Part shown: one piece after another, positions 57,713-64,000 of the stretch
Layout of the letters: each line of letters opens with the position of its first letter
Position numbering within the stretch: position 1 is the stretch's first letter
Source of the DNA: Arthrobacter sp. PAMC 25486
GTDB taxonomy: Bacteria > Actinomycetota > Actinomycetes > Actinomycetales > Micrococcaceae
NCBI RefSeq assembly: GCF_000785535.1
Contig: NZ_CP007595.1
Location: forward strand, 2,688,439 to 2,752,438
DNA: 64,000 nt
Direction: 5' to 3'
Notes under the pieces: model-generated
Database searches by the model: none
What the model saw: the letters and a program-made list of their open reading frames with translations, nothing else
What the model was told of the DNA's origin: nothing
Program-made: the position numbers and the translations under genes

Positions 57713-58972
57713 TCAGCCTTCCAGCACGCCCTGGCACAGCCGGTTGGCCACTTCGGTGAGCATGGCAAGGCCGGCCACGATGTCCTCGTCCGTGGTGTAC
57801 TCGTGTTCGTTGTGGGAGATTCCGTCGACGCTCGGCACAAAGAGCATCACGGTGGGCACCAGATCCTTCATGTTGGTGGAGTCATGGCCGGCGAGCGTCA
57901 TGACGGCCTTGTTGGACAGGCCCAGGTCGGCAGCGACGTTTGCGGCAAGCTCGACGCCCTCGCGCTGGTATGGGGTCACGGGCCAGGAATGGGACTGGTG
58001 CTGCTCCACCGAAACATTGGCGAGCGCCTCAATCTCGGTGATGCGGCGGTGCAGGCGATTGTCTGCCTCGGCAAGGACCGCCTCGTCCGCGCTGCGCAGG
58101 TCCAGCAGGAGGTTGACCCGCGACGGCACCACAACCGGCGAATTCGGGTACACGTTCAGCTGCCCCACGGAGGTGTGCAGGACGCCGGGGAATTGGTTCG
58201 CCAGCTCCCGAGCGGCCACCACCAGCATGGACGCGCCTAACAGTGCATCCCTGCGGTCCTCAATCACCGTGGACCCGGTGTGCGCCTGCTCGCCATGGAC
58301 AACGAATTCGTATTTGTTGGCGGCCCAGTTTGAGGACACCAGGCCGATCGTGACACCTTCACGCTCCATGCTGCGGCCCTGTTCGATGTGGATCTCGGCG
58401 CAGTAAGCGGCTTCCGGACCGCCAAAGTCGCCCCGGCAGCCAATCGCATCCAACGCCTCCTGCACAGACACGCCGGCAGCGTCCGTCGTCGCCAGCGCCG
58501 TCTCCAGCGCCAGCTTGCCGGTGTAAACGGAGGATCCCATCATGGAGGGCTTGAAGCGGGAACCTTCCTCATTGAACCAATTGACGACGGCGATGTTGTA
58601 CCTAGGCTGCGGTGCACCCGTTTCCGCCCACGCCGCTGCAAGCCGGAACGCAGCATGTGCCGCGGCCAGCACGCCGTAGGCGCCGTCGTACCGGCCCGCA
58701 GTGGGCTGGGAGTCCATGTGCGAACCAACCACAACAAATGGCGCCCCGGGCACTGCTTCGAAAAGCCCCCACTGGTTGCCAGCTCGGTCAAACTTCACAG
58801 TGAAGCCGCGTTCCTGCAGCAGGCCGCTGAACCAGCGCCGCTGCTCACCGTCCGGGATGGTGGCCGCCTGACGGTCAACTCCGCCGTTCCCGGTGGCGCC
58901 GAAGGTGCTCATGATGCGGAAGTCTTCTATGAAGGCCGTGTCTAAGTCAGAAAAGATGGCGGTTGAGGTCAT
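57713..58972 (-). CDS. M20-family amidohydrolase (N-carbamoyl-amino-acid hydrolase / allantoate amidohydrolase type)
   Basis: A 419-residue enzyme with ATG at 58972 behind AGAGGGGAAAATC. Metal and catalytic motifs: VVGSHMDSQPTAGRYDGAYG, NWFNEEGSRFKPSMMGSSVY, CAEIHIEQGRSMEREG, VHGEQAHTGSTVIEDRRDAL and a C-terminal ISHNEHEYTTDED. This is the HyuC/AllC subgroup, which removes carbamoyl or ureido groups. It is last in an operon with an aldehyde dehydrogenase and a TPP-dependent enzyme. The natural substrate is uncertain. Confidence 0.88.
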   Translation of the reverse strand: MTSTAIFSDLDTAFIEDFRIMSTFGATGNGGVDRQAATIPDGEQRRWFSGLLQERGFTVKFDRAGNQWGLFEAVPGAPFVVVGSHMDSQPTAGRYDGAYGVLAAAHAAFRLAAAWAETGAPQPRYNIAVVNWFNEEGSRFKPSMMGSSVYTGKLALETALATTDAAGVSVQEALDAIGCRGDFGGPEAAYCAEIHIEQGRSMEREGVTIGLVSSNWAANKYEFVVHGEQAHTGSTVIEDRRDALLGASMLVVAARELANQFPGVLHTSVGQLNVYPNSPVVVPSRVNLLLDLRSADEAVLAEADNRLHRRITEIEALANVSVEQHQSHSWPVTPYQREGVELAANVAADLGLSNKAVMTLAGHDSTNMKDLVPTVMLFVPSVDGISHNEHEYTTDEDIVAGLAMLTEVANRLCQGVLEG

Positions 58973-59018
58973 GATTTTCCCCTCTGGGAGTCTGGCAGGA
59001 AATGAGGTTCGGCTGCTG

Positions 59019-60425
59019 TCAGCGATGTGATGTGGTGACGGACTTGATGCGGGTGTAGTCCTCGAGACCGAAGACTGAGAGGTCCTTGCCGGTACCCGAA
59101 TGTTTGAAGCCGCCGTGAGGGGCCTCCGCGGGGATGACCTGGTGGCAGTTGATCCACACGGAGCCGAAGTCGAGCTCATTCGAGACACGCGTGACAACGC
59201 CGTGGTTTTCGGACCAGACACTGGAGGCAAGTGCATATTTGGTGCTGTTGGCCAGGACCACGGCTTCGCTCTCCGTAGCGAACGACTGCACAGTCACGAC
59301 TGGACCGAAGATTTCCTCGCACACCACCTCGTCCTGTTGGACGACGCCGTCAATCACCGTGGGCGCGAAGTGGTAGCCCGTGCCGGTGCGCTTGCCTCCG
59401 GCGAGCAACCGGGCATTTTTCGGCAGGCGCGCGATGAACCCCTCGACCCGTTCCAACTGCGCGGCACTGTTGAGTGGGCCAAGGTCGGCGGCGTCTCCGC
59501 CCACTTTAAGGGCATCGGCAGCCGCCGCAAGTGCGGCGGCGAACTCGGCATGGATGCTCTCCGCCACAAGGACGCGGGTGACGGCGGTGCAATCCTGGCC
59601 CGCGTTGAAAAAGGCTGCCAGCGCAATTTCTCCGGCCGTTCTGGCAAGGTCGACGTCGGCGAAGATGATGGCGGGGGCCTTGCCACCAAGTTCCAGATGC
59701 ACGTCCTTAAGCGTCTTGGAGGCTGCTGACATGACCTGTTCACCGGCATGGGTGGAGCCGGTGATGGACACCATTTCGGGGATCTCGTGGTCCACCATTG
59801 CGGCACCTGCACCGCGGCCACCGCAAATAATGTTGACGACGCCGGGCGGGAACACTTCCTGGGCCAGCTCGCCCAGGATCACTGTCGACCACGGTGTGGT
59901 GTCGGCGGGCTTGAGCACCAGGGTGTTGCCCGCGGCCAGTGCCGGAGCGATTTTCCAGATGGCCATCATGAAGGGATAATTCCATGGCGTGATCTGGGCG
60001 ACCACACCCAGCGGCTCGCGTCGGATGGTGGAGGTGAATCCCTGAACGTATTCAGTGGAGGCGGTGCCGGAGACCACCCGGCAGGCCCCGGCGAAGAAGC
60101 GCAGCTGGTCAGCCCCACGCAGGATTTCAAGTTCTCGGGTGGCCGCGCGAGGTTTGCCGGTGCAGGCCACCTCGGCATCGACCAGCAGGTCAACGTTCTG
60201 CTCTATGAGGTCTGCGAAGCGGAGCAGGAGGGCCTGCCGTTCTCCCGGCGTCGTGCGCCTGTAGCTGGCGAACGCCCTGTCCGCAGCCTGGAAGGCAAGA
60301 TCAACGGTGGCCGCGCCGCTGTCGGGCGCCGTGCCGATCTGTGCGCCGGTCGCGGGATCGAAGAACGGCAAGGTTTCGGCGGCGTCCATGGCCTGGCCGT
60401 CAATGATGTTGCTGAGCGTAATCAT
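59019..60425 (-). CDS. NAD-dependent aldehyde dehydrogenase
   Basis: A 468-residue ALDH. Key blocks: VVAQITPWNYPFMMAIWKIA (Asn of the oxyanion hole), VHLELGGKAPAIIFADVDLA (general-base Glu), FFNAGQDCTAVTRVLV (nucleophilic Cys) and CEEIFGPVVTVQSF. It resembles gamma-aminobutyraldehyde/betaine-aldehyde-type enzymes. It lies 12 bp after the TPP enzyme gene, so it may oxidise the aldehyde that enzyme produces. Confidence 0.9.
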   Translation of the reverse strand: MITLSNIIDGQAMDAAETLPFFDPATGAQIGTAPDSGAATVDLAFQAADRAFASYRRTTPGERQALLLRFADLIEQNVDLLVDAEVACTGKPRAATRELEILRGADQLRFFAGACRVVSGTASTEYVQGFTSTIRREPLGVVAQITPWNYPFMMAIWKIAPALAAGNTLVLKPADTTPWSTVILGELAQEVFPPGVVNIICGGRGAGAAMVDHEIPEMVSITGSTHAGEQVMSAASKTLKDVHLELGGKAPAIIFADVDLARTAGEIALAAFFNAGQDCTAVTRVLVAESIHAEFAAALAAAADALKVGGDAADLGPLNSAAQLERVEGFIARLPKNARLLAGGKRTGTGYHFAPTVIDGVVQQDEVVCEEIFGPVVTVQSFATESEAVVLANSTKYALASSVWSENHGVVTRVSNELDFGSVWINCHQVIPAEAPHGGFKHSGTGKDLSVFGLEDYTRIKSVTTSHR

Positions 60426-60437
60426 GTGGGGCTCCAG

Positions 60438-62054
60438 TCAGTTGCTCTTGGGGGAACGGGTTGCGGGGTCCTGCGGCAGGTGCAGTACGGCGGGCAGGCC
60501 CGAGGCTGCTGCGCGGCGGAAAGCTGCGGTGAAGTCGGCGGCTGTTTCCACCCGTTCGCCATACCCGCCGAAGGAGCGGGCCAATGCGGCGAAGTCCGGG
60601 TTGGTCATGTGTGTTCCTGAGGGGCGACCCGGGTAGTGGTTTTCCTGGTGTTCGCGGATGGTAGCGAAGATGCCGTTGTCCACCACCAGTGCGATGAACC
60701 TGGCACCGTGGGCCATGGCCGTCGCCATTTCCTGGCCGTTCATCATGAAGCAGCCATCCCCGGCGACGGAGATGACCTGGCGCCCCGGATAGGCAAGGGA
60801 TGCCGCCACCGCGGCTGGAATACCCATGCCCATTGCTCCGTTGCGCGGGGCTGCAAGCGAGTTTGCACTGTTGTGTTCCAGGTACCTGGCCGGCCAGAGC
60901 GCGTGGTTTCCGGCACCAAAGGTGAGGACTGCGTCGTCGTCCATCTCTTGTTTCAGAAGTCCCATGACGACGCCGAGGTCCACACCCGTTCCACCGTCAG
61001 GCTGCGCCGTAGTGAACTTAATCTGATCGGCGCGGGCATCGGTGAACCAGCCTGCCGTCGGCTGCACAGCGGATTCCACGGTGGCCAGAGCCAGTGCGAA
61101 TGCAGCGGCCCCAACTGTGACGTGCTGATCCATCCGGCCGAAGTGCCCCAATAGGTCGGCGTCGGGAAGGACCACAACGGTATGGGCTTCGAGGCCGCGG
61201 GTGTACCCGTCTGACAGCACATCCCCCCGAACACAGCCGAGGAAGAGAATCAGGTCCGCGTTGTCCAGTCGCCGGGCATTGGCGTCGCTGCGGCCGTAGC
61301 CCAGGAAGCCGGCATAGGAATCGGAGCTGTGGGGAACGGCATCATAGGCCCGGAAGTCGGCAAGGACCGGGATCCCGTGATGGGCGGCCCAATCAGACAG
61401 CGCTGCCCCCGCGTCCTGCGTCCAACCCTCACCGCCGACGACGATGAGCGGACGGACAGCCTTCGCCAATGCGGATTCGAGGAGGTCAAGGTCCGGGCCG
61501 GCGGGACCCGACTGGGCGATTCTTCGCGGCTCAACGGTGCCCGTGGCAACTTGGTGGACCAGCACATCCTCCGGAAGCCCGATCACTACGGGACCCGGCC
61601 GTCCGCTCATCGAGGTGAACATCGCGTCGTCAACGACACGTGCTGCCGAGGCGGCGTCGTCAAGGGTGACGACCTTTTTTGCCGTGCTGCCGAACCAGGC
61701 GTTGATGTCGAATTCCTGAAAGGACTCCCTTCCGCGATCGGCCACGGGGATCAGGCCCACAAACAGGACCAGCGGCGTGGCGTCCTGGTGTGCGGTGTGA
61801 ATGGCGATGAACGCGTTGGCGGCACCCGGGCCGCGTGTCACCATGGCGACCCCGGGGAGTTCGGTCAGCCGTCCCTCGGCAAGGGCCATGAACCCGGCAC
61901 CCCCTTCATGACGGGTCACCACTGTTTCAATTGTGGAGTCATGGAGCCCGTCCAAGACGTCCAGATAGCTTTCACCCGGGACACCATATACCCGCTTGAT
62001 GCCCGCCCGCTCCAGTTGGGCGACGATCAGATGGCCTGCAGTTGTAGTGCTCAA
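60438..62054 (-). CDS. Thiamine-diphosphate-dependent enzyme, possible 2-oxo acid decarboxylase
   Basis: A 538-residue protein of the acetolactate synthase/decarboxylase superfamily. TTG at 62054 is the likely start (AAAAGG about 9 bp before), giving STTTAGHLIVAQLERAGIKR. The activating Glu lies in VTRHEGGAGFMALAEGRLTE, and the ThDP/Mg motif is VISVAGDGCFMMNGQEMATA, continuing to VVDNGIF. The FAD-domain region is incomplete. The family includes 2-ketoarginine decarboxylase (AruI type), where an ALDH follows. With an ALDH and a ureido-type hydrolase, decarboxylation of a guanidino- or ureido-2-oxo acid is a reasonable guess. Confidence 0.8.
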   Translation of the reverse strand: MSTTTAGHLIVAQLERAGIKRVYGVPGESYLDVLDGLHDSTIETVVTRHEGGAGFMALAEGRLTELPGVAMVTRGPGAANAFIAIHTAHQDATPLVLFVGLIPVADRGRESFQEFDINAWFGSTAKKVVTLDDAASAARVVDDAMFTSMSGRPGPVVIGLPEDVLVHQVATGTVEPRRIAQSGPAGPDLDLLESALAKAVRPLIVVGGEGWTQDAGAALSDWAAHHGIPVLADFRAYDAVPHSSDSYAGFLGYGRSDANARRLDNADLILFLGCVRGDVLSDGYTRGLEAHTVVVLPDADLLGHFGRMDQHVTVGAAAFALALATVESAVQPTAGWFTDARADQIKFTTAQPDGGTGVDLGVVMGLLKQEMDDDAVLTFGAGNHALWPARYLEHNSANSLAAPRNGAMGMGIPAAVAASLAYPGRQVISVAGDGCFMMNGQEMATAMAHGARFIALVVDNGIFATIREHQENHYPGRPSGTHMTNPDFAALARSFGGYGERVETAADFTAAFRRAAASGLPAVLHLPQDPATRSPKSN

Positions 62055-62180
62055 TGCGTCATACCTTTTCTTTGGGGCCTGCCCGGGAGCCCAGGAACCT
62101 GTCCGGGCGATGGATATCGGCACAGCCCAGCCACACCAGTAGGGATGTGACTGGACTCACTCTTGGGTCTGTTTCAATTC

Positions 62181-62210
62181 TGCCAGTAGTTTTACCCAAA
62201 ATAACTAGCA
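62181..62210. promoter_or_regulatory. Possible PucR operator
   Basis: TGCCAGTAGTTTT, 4 nt (ACCC), then AAAATAACTAGCA: an imperfect inverted repeat with about 10 of 13 positions paired. It lies in the 184-bp divergent region between the TPP enzyme operon and the PucR-type gene. Confidence 0.45.
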
Positions 62211-62238
62211 GTCCGTCACGGAAATATGGCTCTAGAAT

Positions 62239-63447
62239 GTGAGAATGCACAATTTAGATTTCACGGGCGAAGATGCCCGCTGGGACAGTCTGGTCGAACG
62301 CCTGCGGGGGCGCCTCAACGTTCTGGTCAGTTCATTCATGGCACGCGTTGCCGAGATCCCCGAATATGCGGAAGGCCGGGTCAACCTGACGGAAATGCAG
62401 GACACAGCTAGGGAGACCTTCAGTCGGCTTGTCGACGGACTGCGCGACGAACTTTGCCACCACCCCGGCAAAGGGGACGCCTCAGACACGCTGCGGCAGT
62501 TCTCCTCTGAACTGGGCGCCAAGCGCGCACGGGCCGGCGTCTCCTCCGAGGCGTTGACGTCTGCGGTGCGGCTTGACTTCAGCATCCTATGGGCCGATCT
62601 GCTGGAAATATCGGATCCCGGGGACGCAGCATTGCTGACCACCCGCGTAGACCGCGTTTGGCGTGTTGTTGATGAATTTGCCACCCAAACCCATGCCAGC
62701 TACGCGATGGAGCGCGTCCGGATGGCACAGGAAGAATCCAACATCCGGCGAGAGTTCATCTCCCGGCTGTTCAGCAAATCCGAACTGTCCGCCGCCACCG
62801 TCAGCCAAGCAGGCGCCGCACTGGCCACAGACGCCGAGGCCAGATTTTCCATTGTGGCGGCAAGCGGGGATGCCGCTTCCAAACTTCGAACAGCGGCCGC
62901 CCAGGGTGGCTGGAACCAGCCGCACCAGCGACTTTTCACGCACGAGTTTGGGGGCAGTACATACGTATTTTGGGCCTTGCCCCGCGCCACCGGCCAAAGC
63001 GCACCCGACGGCGGGCAGGATTACATTCCCGCAGCCATCAACGGAATACCCTGCGGTTTCGTGCCTGGCTTCATGGGACTGCGCGGACTCCCTCCGGCGG
63101 CCCGCACGGCCGAACGCCTGGCCCTTCTACTGCAGCCAGACGACCACGGACCCCTGACCGCGGGAGCAGCCTGGGCGAGGCTGGCAAAACAGCAACTTCA
63201 GGGCGCCGGGCTGGACCTGTGGGCCGACCTCGATGCAAGCCTTGCCAACTGCCGGGGCGGAGAGCGTGAGCGGCTCGAGGAAACGGTCCGCCACTTCCTT
63301 ACAACAGGCAGCATCACCACCACGGCGCAGGAGCTCTTCTGCCATCGCAACACGATCCTCAACCGGCTCAATCGTTTTGAGGAGCTGACCGGGATCAGCC
63401 TGACAGTACCCGATCAGGCGGCACGGCTGGTGGTGGCCTGGGCCTGA
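62239..63447 (+). CDS. PucR/CdaR-family transcriptional regulator
   Basis: A 402-residue protein with GTG start at 62239 (ATG at 62245 is an alternative). The N-terminal 170 residues are helical, as in the RsbRD_N-like part of CdaR/PucR regulators. The C-terminal PucR HTH is ETVRHFLTTGSITTTAQELF, with CHRNTILNRLNRFEELTGIS. It is divergent from the TPP enzyme/ALDH/M20 operon and precedes an MHS transporter. It probably senses a pathway substrate. Confidence 0.88.
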   Translation: MRMHNLDFTGEDARWDSLVERLRGRLNVLVSSFMARVAEIPEYAEGRVNLTEMQDTARETFSRLVDGLRDELCHHPGKGDASDTLRQFSSELGAKRARAGVSSEALTSAVRLDFSILWADLLEISDPGDAALLTTRVDRVWRVVDEFATQTHASYAMERVRMAQEESNIRREFISRLFSKSELSAATVSQAGAALATDAEARFSIVAASGDAASKLRTAAAQGGWNQPHQRLFTHEFGGSTYVFWALPRATGQSAPDGGQDYIPAAINGIPCGFVPGFMGLRGLPPAARTAERLALLLQPDDHGPLTAGAAWARLAKQQLQGAGLDLWADLDASLANCRGGERERLEETVRHFLTTGSITTTAQELFCHRNTILNRLNRFEELTGISLTVPDQAARLVVAWA

Positions 63448-63476
63448 GTCCATCCTGTCCGACAAAATACAGAACG

Positions 63477-63496
63477 TGTGTGAACACACATTTTTT
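63477..63496 (+). terminator. Intrinsic terminator after the PucR-type gene
   Basis: TGTGTG AA CACACA followed directly by six T residues, about 30 bp after the regulator stop. The stem is short and the loop tight, but the U-run is good. Confidence 0.65.
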
Positions 63497-63601
63497 GGTG
63501 TTCTTTACTGGCAAATAAGCCATTGAACTGTGCCGTGTGACACACCATAGTTGAATGCATCCCGCTTTCTTCACCTGCACGACCCTCATCTGGAGTACAC
63601 G

Positions 63602-64000
63602 ATGACCCAATCTCTTGAAACGCCCACAGCCGCATCGGCGCGGCTCGACCTCGTAAAGATGCGAAAGATTGCTTTCGCCAGCGTTATCGGAACCACCGTC
63701 GAATGGTACGACCTCTTCGTCTTTGCCACGGCCTCAGCACTGGTCTTCAACAAGATCTTCTTCCCCAGCTTTGATCCACTGGTGGGCACCATGCTCGCTT
63801 TCGGAACCTTTGCGTCAGCCTATGTGGCACGTATGATTGGTGCGATCATCTTTGGCCACTTCGGTGACAGGGTGGGACGCAAATCCATGCTTCTGGTCTC
63901 CCTTCTCACTATGGGTGCGGCGACATTTGCCATCGGCCTGTTGCCTGACTACAACACCATCGGCGTCATGGCACCGTTGCTCCTGTTGCTCCTTCGTGTC
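63602..64000 (+). CDS. MHS-family MFS transporter, N-terminus (cut by window edge)
   Basis: An open frame from ATG 63602 (GGAG upstream) to the right edge, 133 codons, with no stop. The product begins MTQSLETPTAASARLDLVKM and continues RKIAFASVIGTTVEWYDLFV, the signature opening of the metabolite:H+ symporter family (GTTVEWYDLF). TM2 and the motif A loop are GHFGDRVGRKSMLLVSL. About four hydrophobic segments are visible. It follows the PucR-type regulator and probably imports the substrate of the divergent operon. Confidence 0.85.
   Translation, partial: MTQSLETPTAASARLDLVKMRKIAFASVIGTTVEWYDLFVFATASALVFNKIFFPSFDPLVGTMLAFGTFASAYVARMIGAIIFGHFGDRVGRKSMLLVSLLTMGAATFAIGLLPDYNTIGVMAPLLLLLLRV

Noticed and set aside
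1..64000. CRISPR arrays, rRNA or tRNA genes
   Set aside because: No regularly spaced direct repeats and no cloverleaf or rRNA-like sequence were noticed on either strand. A tRNA scan would be needed to exclude a tRNA fully.

Overview
The window looks like a chromosomal segment of a high-GC actinobacterium, most likely a soil Micrococcaceae (Arthrobacter-like). The reasons are GC-rich third codon positions, frequent GTG/TTG starts, glutathione-independent formaldehyde dehydrogenase, putrescine oxidase, LutABC and an actinobacterial DinB-type protein. It is almost entirely a catabolic and transport region with local regulators. No rRNA, tRNA or CRISPR array was seen.

Region 1 (1-12.7 kb, all minus strand) is a hydroxyproline/proline uptake and degradation regulon. 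It holds a GntR regulator cut by the left edge, an ornithine-cyclodeaminase-type imine reductase, a two-subunit aconitase-X dehydratase, a hydroxyproline 2-epimerase, a DapA-type deaminase, a proline iminopeptidase, a second racemase-family enzyme and a complete Liv-type ABC importer. A 19-bp pseudo-palindrome recurs in front of gntR, the catabolic operon and the importer operon, which suggests one regulator for all three.

Region 2 (12.8-18.5 kb) carries housekeeping-type genes: glycerate kinase, glycerophosphodiesterase, HAD phosphatase, PEBP-like protein, PfkB kinase and a RelA/SpoT-domain protein. Region 3 (18.5-24.3 kb) is an accessory patch. It has a fragment of a type I methyltransferase gene (hsdM), a small secreted peptide, a NarL-type two-component pair, an unlisted 34-codon ORF between kinase and regulator, a 20-bp sequence shared by the secreted-peptide and regulator upstream regions, a Cys-to-Ser racemase paralogue and an orphan membrane protein.

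Region 4 (24.3-36.1 kb) holds a LysR-type effector domain without its HTH, a small conserved protein, a putrescine module (APC permease, Usp protein, putrescine oxidase, TetR), a secreted M28 peptidase, a DoxX-like protein, an FAD oxidoreductase and a Stealth-type glycosyl-phosphotransferase. An IS110-family element follows at about 36.16-37.50 kb, inserted in the foot of a chromosomal palindromic repeat. Then come fdhA and a divergent MarR/MFS pair.

Region 5 (41.1-52.1 kb) is an eight-gene minus-strand operon for a sulfated, probably carbohydrate-like substrate: 2-hydroxyacid dehydrogenase, two sulfatases, ABC sugar importer, Gfo/Idh/MocA oxidoreductase and PHP-type hydrolase, with a divergent ROK regulator. 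Region 6 (52.2-57.3 kb) has a DinB-like protein, lutABC for lactate oxidation, and Lrp/LysE. Region 7 (57.7-64 kb) is an M20 amidohydrolase / aldehyde dehydrogenase / TPP enzyme operon, divergent from a PucR regulator that is followed by an MHS-type transporter cut by the right edge.

Several families of long palindromic repeats are scattered between genes. All functions are read from sequence motifs and context; no database search was possible.
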